DNA of 64,000 nucleotides from positions 5,265,501 through 5,329,500 of the forward strand of contig NZ_CP098774.1 in the NCBI RefSeq assembly GCF_028473665.1, in the 5' to 3' direction. This document shows, piece after piece, positions 1 to 8,684 of this stretch (position 1 is the first letter of the stretch; every line of letters starts with the position of its first letter). The stretch comes from Sphingomonas sp. QA11 (lineage in GTDB: Bacteria > Pseudomonadota > Alphaproteobacteria > Sphingomonadales > Sphingomonadaceae). The notes under the pieces were generated by a model, which was given only the letters and a program-made list of their open reading frames with translations, was not told the origin of the DNA and made no database searches. Both the position numbers and the translations under genes were made by a program.

Positions 1-1836
1 TGCCGCTTCCGTATCGCGAAGTTTGCGCCAAGCCGTCGCCGTATCCAAAGCTTCAGTGAGGCGCGCCGGATCAGAGGTGCGCGAGATTGCGCTTGCAAGC
101 GCGGCTTCACCTTCGGGAAGACCGATCAACCCGCGCATAGTCTCGACGACACCCGATACCGTCGACAGCGACCGCGCCAGCGGCAAGCGCATAGCGGTCA
201 ATGGTCCATCGAGAGCATCACGCAATCCCTGAGCTACCACAGCGGCGGCAGTCAGGTCGCTTTTCAAACGTGCCAGTTCAACGGGCTGTAGCTCAAGCGC
301 TCCGACTCCCCAGAAGGGGTGGGACCGCAATAAACCTAAGGCTTGAAGCAGAGACCCGAACTCAAGAAGATCGTTAGCAAGATCGCGTTCTTGTGCCTTC
401 GGCATTGTAGCCAGCACATCTGCGTCGAAGCTCGGCGTTGGCGCATTCATGCCCATATACCGCGCTTGACGCGCAAGTGCGGAGAATGGCGTTTCACCCG
501 TGGTCGCAATCGGTGCGTGAAGCGCTTCCGCGATCCTGTTCAAGCGGTCCCGCGTTTCCGTCAAAGCAACCGGCCCTTGCGGCATGGCAGGAATGGCTTG
601 TGCAGCGCCAAGCGTCCTTGCGACTTCCGCTAGCACGACCTTCTTATTGGCCGATTTGGAATGCAGTTCGAGGCAAACGTTACGCAGGCCGACTTTGACC
701 AGACGATCGTGAACCACCGAAAGCGCAGCCATCTTTTCGGCGACGAACAAAACGGTTTTGCCCTCTTTGGCGGCCGCTGCGATGATATTGGTGATCGTCT
801 GGCTCTTGCCTGTGCCAGGCGGGCCTTGAACAACTAGGTTTCGTCCCGAACGGACTTCCTCGATCACCCGCGCCTGACTTGAATCAGCATCGACTACGTG
901 GAACATCTTTTCAGGCGGCAGAATGTCGTCAAGGCGGTCATCGGGTCCAAACAGCGGTTGTTCGGAATCGAACCCCTCATACAATAGCCCGCGTGTCAGG
1001 GCGTGGCCTTCCAGTGCGTTGTCGGGCCAAGCATCGAGCGCGAGATCGAGATACATCAGCAGCTTAGAAAATGAAAAAAATCCCAGCTGCATCGCATCGC
1101 CGTCAATTTTCCATCGCGCGCGCTCGGTAATCACGCCTTCGACCTGCGCATAATAGTCGGAGGGATTCCAATTTTCTCCGACCTCGACCGCGGGAAGCCT
1201 GATCCCGAAATCATCCGCCAACCGCTGTTGGAGCGGAAGGTTTGTGATCAAATCCTCATCCCGAAACCTCACATCGTAAGTCGAAGTGCGGGCGTTGCGT
1301 ACCAGCTCTACCGGCAGCAGGATAAGGGGAGCCTCGCGAGCTACGGTTGAGGTCGTGTCCTCGAACCAAGTCAGGAATCCGAGAGCGAGGTAGAGGATGT
1401 TGACGCCTTGCTCTTCCTCAGCCGTTTTCGCTTCACGCGCGATTTTGAGCAGCTTTTTCGCCAGTGCGTCCGGCCCCAATCGCGTTTCCAACTGATTGTC
1501 GGTGTAGCGATCGGCGTCCGCCTCCTCGAAATCATCGTTTGCCAAGACAATATCGGGCACGTCATTTCCGCGCCGGGTATCATGTCCCAGCGCTCGAAAA
1601 CGCATGGCTTTTCCAGACGAAAGGATGGTCCAAACATTGTCCGATCGCTCGTTTGCAATATTGACAACGTTTCCCCGCGTGTTTGCGCGGTTGACGTGCA
1701 CGAGCCGATTTCGGGTACCAGTTTCTACCAGCCGCTTGCGCGTGTCATCGAACAGCTTTTGGATCGAGCGAGCGCTAGTTGTTTGCACGCCATCGCGATC
1801 ATATCCGCTATCGCCCAGTAGCGCTTCGTCATGCAC
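1..1836 (-). CDS. DUF4011-type superfamily I helicase, N-terminal part (runs off left edge)
   Basis: An open frame of 612 codons runs without a stop from a GTG at 1836 to the left edge, so the C-terminus is outside the window. The GTG is preceded by a GAAAGG ribosome site; a TTG further upstream is an alternative. Near the N-terminus the segment KRLVETGTRNRLVHVN matches the arginine-rich signature of DUF4011. A Walker A motif GPPGTGKS with Lys344 is followed by the usual QTITNII. This is the layout of the large DUF4011-helicase proteins, some of which carry a Vsr-like nuclease and DUF3320 at the C-terminus (Hhe-type candidate defence proteins). Whether this copy has that tail cannot be seen. 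The next gene upstream, on the same strand, is a restriction-type nuclease 92 bp away. Confidence 0.85.
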   Translation of the reverse strand, partial: MHDEALLGDSGYDRDGVQTTSARSIQKLFDDTRKRLVETGTRNRLVHVNRANTRGNVVNIANERSDNVWTILSSGKAMRFRALGHDTRRGNDVPDIVLANDDFEEADADRYTDNQLETRLGPDALAKKLLKIAREAKTAEEEQGVNILYLALGFLTWFEDTTSTVAREAPLILLPVELVRNARTSTYDVRFRDEDLITNLPLQQRLADDFGIRLPAVEVGENWNPSDYYAQVEGVITERARWKIDGDAMQLGFFSFSKLLMYLDLALDAWPDNALEGHALTRGLLYEGFDSEQPLFGPDDRLDDILPPEKMFHVVDADSSQARVIEEVRSGRNLVVQGPPGTGKSQTITNIIAAAAKEGKTVLFVAEKMAALSVVHDRLVKVGLRNVCLELHSKSANKKVVLAEVARTLGAAQAIPAMPQGPVALTETRDRLNRIAEALHAPIATTGETPFSALARQARYMGMNAPTPSFDADVLATMPKAQERDLANDLLEFGSLLQALGLLRSHPFWGVGALELQPVELARLKSDLTAAAVVAQGLRDALDGPLTAMRLPLARSLSTVSGVVETMRGLIGLPEGEAALASAISRTSDPARLTEALDTATAWRKLRDTEAA

Positions 1837-1928
1837 GGATTGAAACCTTTCGATATTTCGCGGCGCGGCCAAAGCGGCTGGCAACTAAACGTCTCGCGCT
1901 AGAGTGGAGATTGGGAACCGATCTCGGT

Positions 1929-2993
1929 TCAAACCGCCTTTTTGCCCTCAAGCTCATTGATGCGTGCTTCCAGTAAGGGAGCAAGCTTATAGATGTCTGT
2001 CAGGTCGCTGATTAGATTTCGATTTTCACCCTGTCCATCAAATGTCCCGACATACTTCGTTGTCAGACCATTAAAGTGCAATCGCGCCAGCGATTTGCGA
2101 TTGTTATCATCGAGCAGGACCGCGCAATAGGACTTCGCATCACGCATAATGACACGCTTGGGATCGATCAGCCTCGACGCGATGGCCTGTACGATCCGAA
2201 ACCCGCTCACCTCTTCTTCGGTCGTAATGATTTCTTCCGCTGACACGACACCCGGGCCTTCATCCAGTTCCGGAACGGTTGAGGCGTTCAAGGCAGATGT
2301 AAGACGATCGTTCACATGGTCCCTCACGATCGCCGAAAATGAACTGGCGATCAGGCGCGTGAAATTATCTTTTACCTGCGACGTGACCTGACCTGAATAG
2401 ACCCGCTTTGCGATCAAGCGGGCAAACTCCTCCGAAGCCGTACCCATCTCGCTTTCCAGTTCTTTGCGAACCAGTGATTCCAGTTTCAGGTTCGACGCTT
2501 CGCGGACAATCGCGCCGATATCGAAGCCAGCCTTGGTGAAGCTTTCGAGAATGCGCACATCCGATTTGCGAACGGCATCCAAGCTCAGCGTGAAAAATGG
2601 CTGCGTGTCCATTTTGTTCGGCTGCTCAAGGTCGGAGAAGAATTTATAGATCACGCCATTGGTGAGGATCGCAAGCCTCGCATCAGTCACGCTGAAATAG
2701 CGAAATAACTGTGACGCATGATTGATCGTGAGATCGCCGGTGGACGGTTTGCATTCAATCAGAATTGAAAGTTTTTTGTCTATGCATATGGCGTAGTCGA
2801 CCTTCTCGCCCTTTTTTGTCCCCACGTCGGCGGTATACTCCGGGACCACCTCGGACGGGTTGAACACGTCATAACCCAAGAGGTTAATGAACGGCATGAC
2901 GAGAGCGGTCTTAGCCGCCTCTTCAGTCAGCAAGACTTCCCGGTGCTGTTGAGTTTTTGTAGCCAATTCTGTGAGACGTGTCGCCAAATCCAT
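1929..2993 (-). CDS. HsdR N-terminal-like (COG4748) restriction-type nuclease protein
   Basis: 354 residues. The first 120 residues look like the type I restriction R-subunit N-terminal nuclease domain: VDYAICIDKKLSILIECK supplies the PD-(D/E)xK core with Asp66, Glu80 and Lys82. There is no helicase domain and no methylase or specificity subunit next to it, so it is not a classic type I system. The C-terminal half (about residues 200-340) is typical of the stand-alone COG4748 family, whose role is not settled. It lies directly upstream of the DUF4011 helicase on the same strand, so the two may be co-transcribed as a defence pair. That link is inference from position. Confidence 0.8.
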   Translation of the reverse strand: MDLATRLTELATKTQQHREVLLTEEAAKTALVMPFINLLGYDVFNPSEVVPEYTADVGTKKGEKVDYAICIDKKLSILIECKPSTGDLTINHASQLFRYFSVTDARLAILTNGVIYKFFSDLEQPNKMDTQPFFTLSLDAVRKSDVRILESFTKAGFDIGAIVREASNLKLESLVRKELESEMGTASEEFARLIAKRVYSGQVTSQVKDNFTRLIASSFSAIVRDHVNDRLTSALNASTVPELDEGPGVVSAEEIITTEEEVSGFRIVQAIASRLIDPKRVIMRDAKSYCAVLLDDNNRKSLARLHFNGLTTKYVGTFDGQGENRNLISDLTDIYKLAPLLEARINELEGKKAV

Positions 2994-3134
2994 GCTCTTC
3001 CCCCTATCTCTGAGTTAGGAACGTGCATGCAAATCAATCCAAAGGCAATCGAACAACTATTCAGAACGGCGTCGCTCTGCGCTAGCCAGGCGAGTGTGGT
3101 AGGGCGGTGTCCATATTCCACTTATCACTATACC

Positions 3135-3161
3135 CCCCGAAACAAGCCCGGGGTGTCGGGG
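3135..3161. repeat. Short intergenic hairpin (CCCCGA/TCGGGG)
   Basis: CCCCGA at 3135-3140 pairs with TCGGGG at 3156-3161 around a loop containing AAGCCCGGGG. The block resembles GC-rich hairpins found between genes in sphingomonads. It lies just past the 3' end of the L7/L12-like gene on the minus strand and could act as its terminator, although there is no T-run. Confidence 0.4.
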
Positions 3162-3184
3162 AGTTACTGGTCGGGGCAATCCCC

Positions 3185-3493
3185 TTACTCAAGCGATTCC
3201 ACCAGGTCCTTGGTTTCCTTCAGGCCCAAATGGGTGACATCCCGGGCGAGCTTGATCGCATCGATCTTGCGCCCCGCCGCCATCAGCGCGCGGACCTGTT
3301 CCTCCACCTCGGGCGGCAGGGGCAGGGAGGGTGCCGCCATCGAAACTTTGCGCGGGGCCGGCGCGGCTCGATAGGCGGGGGGCTGTCCGCCACCCATCAG
3401 CGGATCTCGCCCGCGCGAGGATCGCAGGGCCCAGACGATCAGCAGCAGGAAGACGATGCCGATTGCAACCAGCACGGGAAGGGGAACGAACAT
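3185..3493 (-). CDS. Small membrane-anchored protein with ribosomal L7/L12 C-terminal-like motif
   Basis: 102 residues. Residues 4-24 form one hydrophobic helix followed by Arg-rich residues, so the protein is probably inner-membrane anchored with the rest in the cytoplasm. A Pro/Ala-rich linker (about 30-60) leads to a C-terminal segment, IDAIKLARDVTHLGLKETKD, that closely copies the helix of ribosomal protein L7/L12 that contacts translation GTPases (IKxVRExTGLGLKEAKDLVE). The full L12 C-terminal domain is not present. Small membrane proteins with this motif occur in several bacteria; their function is unknown to me. The gene stands alone. Confidence 0.7.
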   Translation of the reverse strand: MFVPLPVLVAIGIVFLLLIVWALRSSRGRDPLMGGGQPPAYRAAPAPRKVSMAAPSLPLPPEVEEQVRALMAAGRKIDAIKLARDVTHLGLKETKDLVESLE

Positions 3494-3609
3494 CTCTGCT
3501 CCAGTGTCGCTGGTGATCGCTTCAAAGCGTACCGGCTATCGACGAGGTGTTAAAGCGCCCTTTGCCGACCGATCATTGTCGTCATGGCGAACTCGGGTAC
3601 ACTGCCCGC

Positions 3610-4005
3610 ATGAAGCGGCTGGCATTCGGTTTTGTCGTGGCGGTCATCTGCTCGCCTTTTCCGGCGGTGGCATGTGTATTTCCGACACCGAGGACCCTTG
3701 CCTGGGCATCATGCGCGATTGCTGCGATGCCGAGGCGGGACGCCGCGGCCCTGGCAAAACTGGAAGATCAAATGCAGTCTTCACCGCTGCAATTCGAGCA
3801 GGTGACGCGGCGGAAGATTCGAAAATGGACGCCGACGCTGAAACGAGTCTGTGGGTCCTATGCGATGCTTCGCCGAGCGGAAGAACATAGAATGAAGATG
3901 CCGGGACCCCGGTTGACCCAGTATGTTCCCGAGAGCCGGGCTGAAGTGATCAGCATCCTGCTGTTGATGCGGCGGCAGAATATCACCGTTGGTTGCGGCG
4001 GGTAA
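3610..4005 (+). CDS. Secreted hypothetical protein
   Basis: 131 residues from the ATG at 3610, chosen because it gives a good signal peptide (MKRLAFGFVVAVICSPFPAVA, cleavage near residue 21). An upstream in-frame ATG at 3547 would bury that signal. The mature part is basic and helical, begins with Cys and has further cysteines, so a disulfide is possible. No family recognised. The gene is convergent with the TauD-type gene that ends 45 bp downstream. Confidence 0.55.
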   Translation: MKRLAFGFVVAVICSPFPAVACVFPTPRTLAWASCAIAAMPRRDAAALAKLEDQMQSSPLQFEQVTRRKIRKWTPTLKRVCGSYAMLRRAEEHRMKMPGPRLTQYVPESRAEVISILLLMRRQNITVGCGG

Positions 4006-4049
4006 GCCGCGTCCGCGTCATCGCCTCACCTGCCAGGTTTGCGACTGCC

Positions 4050-4946
4050 CTACCGGGTCACCACATCCCCCGAAACGGTCACCCGCTCAAGCACCCGTTC
4101 GGCGGGCCAGTAATCGCCGACCGCATAGTGCTGGGTCGAGCGATTGTCCCAGATGCCGATCGCATTCGGCGTCCAGCGGAACCGGACCTGATATTCGGGC
4201 ACCTTGATCCGCTCGTAGAGCAGGCGGAGCAGTTCCTTGCTTTCCTCCTCCGGGATGCCGAGGATCCGGGTCGTGAAGGTATAGTTGACGTAGAGGATCT
4301 TCTCGCCCGTCTCGGGATGGCTGCGCACCACGGGATGAGTCGCTGCCGGGAAATCGCGGGCTAGCTGCGCCCGCTTCTCCTCGCTCACGCGTCCGCCGAA
4401 GCTTGCGACGATATCGTGCTCGGCATCGAGATGGGCGATACGCTCCTTCACTGCCTGGGGCAGGCCTTCATAGGCGGCGGCCGTGTCCGACCAGATCGTG
4501 TCGCCGCCCAGGGCCGGGAGCAGCCGGGCGCGCAGCACCGAGGCAATCGAGGGGCGTTCGCGAAAGGTCACGTCAGTGTGCCATTTGTTGTACGCCTTGA
4601 ACGGCGCGAAACTCTCCGCCGTCAGCTGCACGCCCTCGACACCCTTGATCAGCAGCACCTCGGGATAGCCCTCGACGTGCGGAATGACCGGATGGCCCTC
4701 AAGCTCGCCGAACAGCCGGCCGAGGCGGAGATGGCTCTCGTAATCAATGTCCTGGTCGCGAAAGAAGATCACCTTGTGCGCCAGCCAGGCCTCGCGCACG
4801 ATCTCGGCGACGCTGTCGTCGAGCGGATGGTTCAGGCCGATGCCCGATATCTCGGCGCCGATCGTCGGGGTCGACGGCGTGATGACGATCCCGCGCGACG
4901 CTGCGCGGTCCTGCAGGTCAGTCCCGATGTTCAAAGCGGTCGCCAT
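4050..4946 (-). CDS. TauD/TfdA-family 2-oxoglutarate-dependent dioxygenase (first copy)
   Basis: 298 residues from the ATG at 4946, which has a GAGGAG site; the open frame extends further upstream but without a ribosome site or conservation. The Fe(II)-binding facial triad is visible: His123-Thr-Asp125 in KWHTDVTF and the distal His near residue 273 in WDNRSTQHYA, with a nearby Arg for 2-oxoglutarate. Members split taurine, alkyl sulfates (AtsK) or phenoxyacids; the substrate cannot be fixed from sequence. It is the last gene of an operon with a sulfatase and a serine acetyltransferase, so an organosulfur substrate giving sulfite or sulfate is the best inference. Confidence 0.88.
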   Translation of the reverse strand: MATALNIGTDLQDRAASRGIVITPSTPTIGAEISGIGLNHPLDDSVAEIVREAWLAHKVIFFRDQDIDYESHLRLGRLFGELEGHPVIPHVEGYPEVLLIKGVEGVQLTAESFAPFKAYNKWHTDVTFRERPSIASVLRARLLPALGGDTIWSDTAAAYEGLPQAVKERIAHLDAEHDIVASFGGRVSEEKRAQLARDFPAATHPVVRSHPETGEKILYVNYTFTTRILGIPEEESKELLRLLYERIKVPEYQVRFRWTPNAIGIWDNRSTQHYAVGDYWPAERVLERVTVSGDVVTR

Positions 4947-5005
4947 GGCGGTCTCCTCTCCATGTTCAATGTCTGCCCTCGCGCAAGGTTGCGCAATGGC
5001 CGTGC

Positions 5006-5932
5006 CTATCCTTCCGGAAATAGCGGTGGTGCCTCGGCGGCGGCGAAGGACAGGGCCGGCGGCTGCATGACGAGCGCGCCCGGCGCGACGTCCTCCGTCA
5101 CCCACACATTGCCGCCGATCGTCGCGCCGCGCCCGATCCTGACCCGGCCGAGGATCGTCGCGCCGGCATAGACCACCACATCGTCCTCGACGATCGGATG
5201 GCGTGCGAAACGCTCGCGCACGCTATGGCCGTCCTCCGGCGGCAGACGCCGCGCGCCAAGCGTGACATGCTGGTACAGCCGTACGCGCGCGCCGATGATC
5301 GTCGTCTCGCCGATCACCACGCCAGTGCCGTGGTCGATGAAGAAGCTCGGCCCGATCGTCGCGCCCGGATGGATGTCGATGCCGGTCCGGCTATTGGCGA
5401 TCTCGGAAATCACCCGCGCGACCAGCGGCGCTCCGAGCTCGAAGAGCTGGTGCGCCAGCCGGTGGTACATCACCGCCGCCGCGCAGGGGTAGCAGATCAG
5501 GATCTCGTCGACGCTGCGCGCCGCCGGATCTCCCTGGAAGGCAGCGGCCACGTCGCTGTCGATCAGCCGGCGTATCTCGGGCAACGCCGCGGCGAACAGG
5601 CGGACGATGATGTCGCCATGGTCGCAGTCGAACCGGTCGCCGGTCTCGGCTTCCCAATAACGCAGCTCGCGCCCGATCTCCGCCTCGAGCAGACCAAAGG
5701 CCTGTTCGAGGCGGAGCCGGACGAAGACATCCTCGGTCGTGCCCTCGAAATGGCCGAGCCGCTGCGGGAACAGCGCCGCCTCAAGATGTTCAAGCATGAA
5801 CTCGAGCGCGACGCGCGAGGGGAAACGGGTCGTACCGGCATTGGCGTGGCGCTGGTGCGCGGCGCGCCAGTCCCGCCTGGCCGATGCCAGGCCGAGCACG
5901 ACGGCGTCGAGCGGATCGTTGGCCATCAGCAT
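5006..5932 (-). CDS. epsC: Serine O-acetyltransferase, EpsC type
   Basis: 308 residues. It transfers acetyl from acetyl-CoA to serine, giving O-acetylserine for cysteine synthesis. The N-terminal helical region (1-150) is of the EpsC type; the C-terminal part is a left-handed beta-helix of hexapeptide repeats (IHPGATIGPSFFIDHGTGVVIGE and onward) containing the catalytic His of DHGTG. The ATG at 5932 overlaps the sulfatase stop (TGATG), which suggests translational coupling. Placing the acceptor side of cysteine synthesis in the same operon as sulfate-releasing enzymes fits a sulfur-assimilation role. The C-terminus is Pro/Ala-rich and unremarkable. Confidence 0.88.
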   Translation of the reverse strand: MLMANDPLDAVVLGLASARRDWRAAHQRHANAGTTRFPSRVALEFMLEHLEAALFPQRLGHFEGTTEDVFVRLRLEQAFGLLEAEIGRELRYWEAETGDRFDCDHGDIIVRLFAAALPEIRRLIDSDVAAAFQGDPAARSVDEILICYPCAAAVMYHRLAHQLFELGAPLVARVISEIANSRTGIDIHPGATIGPSFFIDHGTGVVIGETTIIGARVRLYQHVTLGARRLPPEDGHSVRERFARHPIVEDDVVVYAGATILGRVRIGRGATIGGNVWVTEDVAPGALVMQPPALSFAAAEAPPLFPEG

Positions 5933-7602
5933 CACGGGAAGGTCGCTGGTGTCGAGGGCATGATCACGCCGACCTGCCTGCCATAATCGTCCCAGGCGGC
6001 GGCGAGGGCGGCGACGCGTTTCGGGTCCTGCTTCGCCAGGTCGCGCGTCTCGCCCGGATCTTTCGCGACATCGAACAATTTCCAGCCGTCGCCGAGATTG
6101 ACCGCCTTCCAGTCGCCCTGGCGGATCGCCCGCCTGCCGAACAACTCGCTGCCGACATGCTCGTCGGGCGCGTGGACCCGTTCCGCCCTGCCGGTCAGAT
6201 AGGGCTGCCAGCTTGCCCCGCGCACCGGCTGCACCGTACGCCCGGCATAGGTCGCGCCCCGCCAGTCGCCGCCCGCCGCCTCGACCAGCGTGGGTACGAC
6301 ATCCATGACGGTGCCATAGATGTTGCTCACCCCGCGCCGCACGCCGCCGGGCCAGTCGATGAACGCGGCGACGCGGGTGCCGCCTTCGGTGGTGTAGCCC
6401 TTGTAGAGCCAGGACGGTGCGGTCGCCGCCTGCGCCCAGCCCGGACCATAGCCGATATAGGAGGTCGGCCTGCCGTAATTGGCCAGGCTGTTGTCGGCGG
6501 CTTTCACCCGCTCGCTGAGGCCGGGAATCTCGGCGGTGGCGACGTCGAGTCCCTCGGCGCCATTGTCAGCGGTGAACAGGATGATCGTGTTGTCATATTG
6601 CCCGGTCGCCTTGAGATGGGCGATCACCCGCCCGATATTCTGGTCCATCCGGTCGACCATCGCGGCATAGACCTCCATCGCCCGCGACTGTTCGAGCTTC
6701 TGGTCTGGCGTCAGGCTTGCCCAATCCCTGCCTTTCTTGAGCTGGAGCGGGTGCGCCGCGACATTGGCCGGGACCAGCCCGAGCTGCTTCATCCGCGCAA
6801 GGCGCTGCTCGCGCAGCACCTCGAACCCGGCATCATATTTGCCGCGATAGCGCGCGATATCCTCTTCAGGCGCCTGGAGCGGCCAGTGCGGGGCGGTGAA
6901 GGTGAGATAGGCGAAGAAAGGCCTGGTCTTGTCAGCCTTGCCGAGGAACTCGATCAGCTTCGAGGCATAGGTGTCTGACGAATAGAAATCGGCTGGCAGG
7001 GCGGTCAACTGCTGGCCATTCTCCCAATAGGTCGTGCCCTTGTCGCCTGGCGCTTTCGACAGGTCGAGGCCATAGTGGTTGCCGCCCCCCTGGGCGAGGT
7101 CGAAGCTCTGCTCGAAGCCGCGCCGCGCGGGGCTGTCCTCGGGCCGGGTGCCGAGATGCCATTTGCCCGACATCAGCGTTGCATAGTTCAGGTCGCGCAG
7201 CCGTTCGGCCAGGCTGACGACGTCTGCGGGCAGATAGCCTTCATAGCCGCGCTGCCCCTTCTGATTGGGCGCGAGCAGTTCGGCCATGTTGCCGAGGCCG
7301 GCCAGATGATTGTCGGTGCCGCTCATCAGCATCGACCGGGTCGGGGAGCAGGTCGGGGCGCTGTGCCAGCCGGTCAGCTTCAACCCGCGCGCGGCAAGCG
7401 CGTCGAGGTTCGGCGTGCGGATCTCGCCGCCGAACGCGCCGACATCCGAATAGCCGAGATCGTCGGCGACGATGATCAGGATGTTGGGCCTGGCCGGCTC
7501 CGGCGCTGCCGCTTCCAGCGGCGCCGGGGTGGTGCCGCCGTGAAGGAGGAGAAGCGGTGCCATCGCGACGATCGCGGCGGAGAGGATGGTGTAACGTTTC
7601 AT
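5932..7602 (-). CDS. Type I arylsulfatase, exported
   Basis: 556 residues from the ATG at 7602. A signal peptide (KRYTILSAAIVAMAPLLLL) directs export. The N-terminal sulfatase core has the metal-binding DD pair (about 47-48) and the sulfatase signature TCSPTRSMLMSG, in which Cys85 would be converted to formylglycine by a maturase encoded elsewhere. The order of the downstream blocks (GKWHLG, FFAYLTFTAPHWPLQ, TADNGAE) matches arylsulfatase A/AtsA-like enzymes. It should release sulfate from sulfate esters in the periplasm. It follows the second TauD gene after a 134-bp gap holding a large inverted repeat, and its stop overlaps the epsC start. Confidence 0.9.
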   Translation of the reverse strand: MKRYTILSAAIVAMAPLLLLHGGTTPAPLEAAAPEPARPNILIIVADDLGYSDVGAFGGEIRTPNLDALAARGLKLTGWHSAPTCSPTRSMLMSGTDNHLAGLGNMAELLAPNQKGQRGYEGYLPADVVSLAERLRDLNYATLMSGKWHLGTRPEDSPARRGFEQSFDLAQGGGNHYGLDLSKAPGDKGTTYWENGQQLTALPADFYSSDTYASKLIEFLGKADKTRPFFAYLTFTAPHWPLQAPEEDIARYRGKYDAGFEVLREQRLARMKQLGLVPANVAAHPLQLKKGRDWASLTPDQKLEQSRAMEVYAAMVDRMDQNIGRVIAHLKATGQYDNTIILFTADNGAEGLDVATAEIPGLSERVKAADNSLANYGRPTSYIGYGPGWAQAATAPSWLYKGYTTEGGTRVAAFIDWPGGVRRGVSNIYGTVMDVVPTLVEAAGGDWRGATYAGRTVQPVRGASWQPYLTGRAERVHAPDEHVGSELFGRRAIRQGDWKAVNLGDGWKLFDVAKDPGETRDLAKQDPKRVAALAAAWDDYGRQVGVIMPSTPATFP

Positions 7603-7614
7603 TGGCTCGGCTTT

Positions 7615-7728
7615 CTCCCTTCCCGCTTGCGGGGAGGGGGCAGGGTAGAGGGGCGGTCCGGGGAGGAGGGGCCAGTGTGTCTCACTGCCCGTCTCCCCTG
7701 CCGTCTCCCCGCAAGCGGGGAGAGGGAG
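7615..7728. repeat. Large imperfect inverted repeat between dioxygenase and sulfatase genes
   Basis: A left arm at 7615-7643 and a right arm at 7698-7728 are near-complementary; each also contains its own CCCGCTTGCGGG or CCCCGCAAGCGGGG hairpin. It fills the gap between two genes on the same strand, so it can form an RNA stem inside the operon transcript. It resembles scattered chromosomal repeats of sphingomonads. Likely effects are transcript attenuation or 3'-end stabilisation. Confidence 0.65.
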
Positions 7729-7736
7729 ACTTGAGC

Positions 7737-8672
7737 TCACTCGGCCGCCAAGAGTTCCGGCTCGGGCTTCAGCACGCGGCTATGGTTGCCGTCCACGCCG
7801 ACCGGCACCGATCCGGCGATCGTCGCGCGGCGCAGCAGCCGGGCCTGTTTCGCGAAATCGGCGATCGCCCGGTGCTGGGTCGCGCGATTGTCCCAGATCG
7901 CCACGTCGCCCGGCGTCCAACGCCAGCGCACCGTGTTCTCCGGCTTCGTGATATGATCCTGCAACAGGCCGAAGATCCGGGCGAAATCGTCGCGGTTCAG
8001 CCCGACGAACGACTTCACGAAATTGCCCAGCAGCAGGACGCGTTCCTGAGTCTCGGGGTGGATATGCACGACCGGATGCTCGGTCTCGTAGACGGTCGAG
8101 GCGAAGACCTCGCGGTGACGCCTGATCTGGTCGTTCGAGGCCTCGGGCCGGCTCGCCGCATAATCATAGGCGTTGGTGTGCACGGCGCGGAGTCGCTCAA
8201 CCAGCGCCTTGAGCGGCGCGGGAAGGCTGGCATAGGCCGCCGCTCCGTTGGCCCATAGGGTGTCGCCGCCGGCGGGCGGGATGGTCAGCGCGCGCAGGAT
8301 CGAGGCCGAGGGGAAGGCCGGCAGAAAGGTGATGTCGGTGTGCCAGGCGGAGGCGGCCTCGCCTTCCTTCGAATTGAGTTCGAGCAGGAAGCGCGATCCT
8401 TCGGCCACCGGCACGGTCGGGTGGGCGAGCGGTTCACCGAGCCGGGCGGCGAAGGCTTCGTGCGCCGCGTCGTCCAGATGAGTTTGGTCGCGGAAGAAGA
8501 TCACCTTGTGCCGCACCAGCGCGGCGCGGATCGCGGCGACGATATCGTCATCCAGGTCTCCGCTGAGGCGCACGTCGCGGATCTCGGCGCCGATCCGGCC
8601 ACCCACCGGCACGATGTCGAGCGGGCCGTCGGCATCGGCGACATTGTCGAAATGATGGATCAGGGCAGTCAT
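7737..8672 (-). CDS. TauD/TfdA-family 2-oxoglutarate-dependent dioxygenase (second copy)
   Basis: 311 residues. Fe(II) ligands are visible as His111-Thr-Asp113 in AWHTDITF and the distal His in WDNRATQHRAI; Arg residues after it should bind 2-oxoglutarate. It is clearly diverged from the copy at 4050-4946, so the pair probably handles different substrates rather than being a recent duplication. The gene starts 12 bp after the MFS gene and belongs to the same minus-strand operon. Taurine, alkylsulfonate or alkyl sulfate cleavage are the family reactions that fit the context; phenoxyalkanoate cleavage cannot be excluded. Confidence 0.88.
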   Translation of the reverse strand: MTALIHHFDNVADADGPLDIVPVGGRIGAEIRDVRLSGDLDDDIVAAIRAALVRHKVIFFRDQTHLDDAAHEAFAARLGEPLAHPTVPVAEGSRFLLELNSKEGEAASAWHTDITFLPAFPSASILRALTIPPAGGDTLWANGAAAYASLPAPLKALVERLRAVHTNAYDYAASRPEASNDQIRRHREVFASTVYETEHPVVHIHPETQERVLLLGNFVKSFVGLNRDDFARIFGLLQDHITKPENTVRWRWTPGDVAIWDNRATQHRAIADFAKQARLLRRATIAGSVPVGVDGNHSRVLKPEPELLAAE

Positions 8673-8684
8673 GGCATATCTCCT

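Noticed and set aside
4947..5105. N-terminal extension of the first TauD gene to 5105
   Set aside because: Overlaps epsC, lacks a ribosome site, and is outside the family; ATG 4946 has GAGGAG and the right length.
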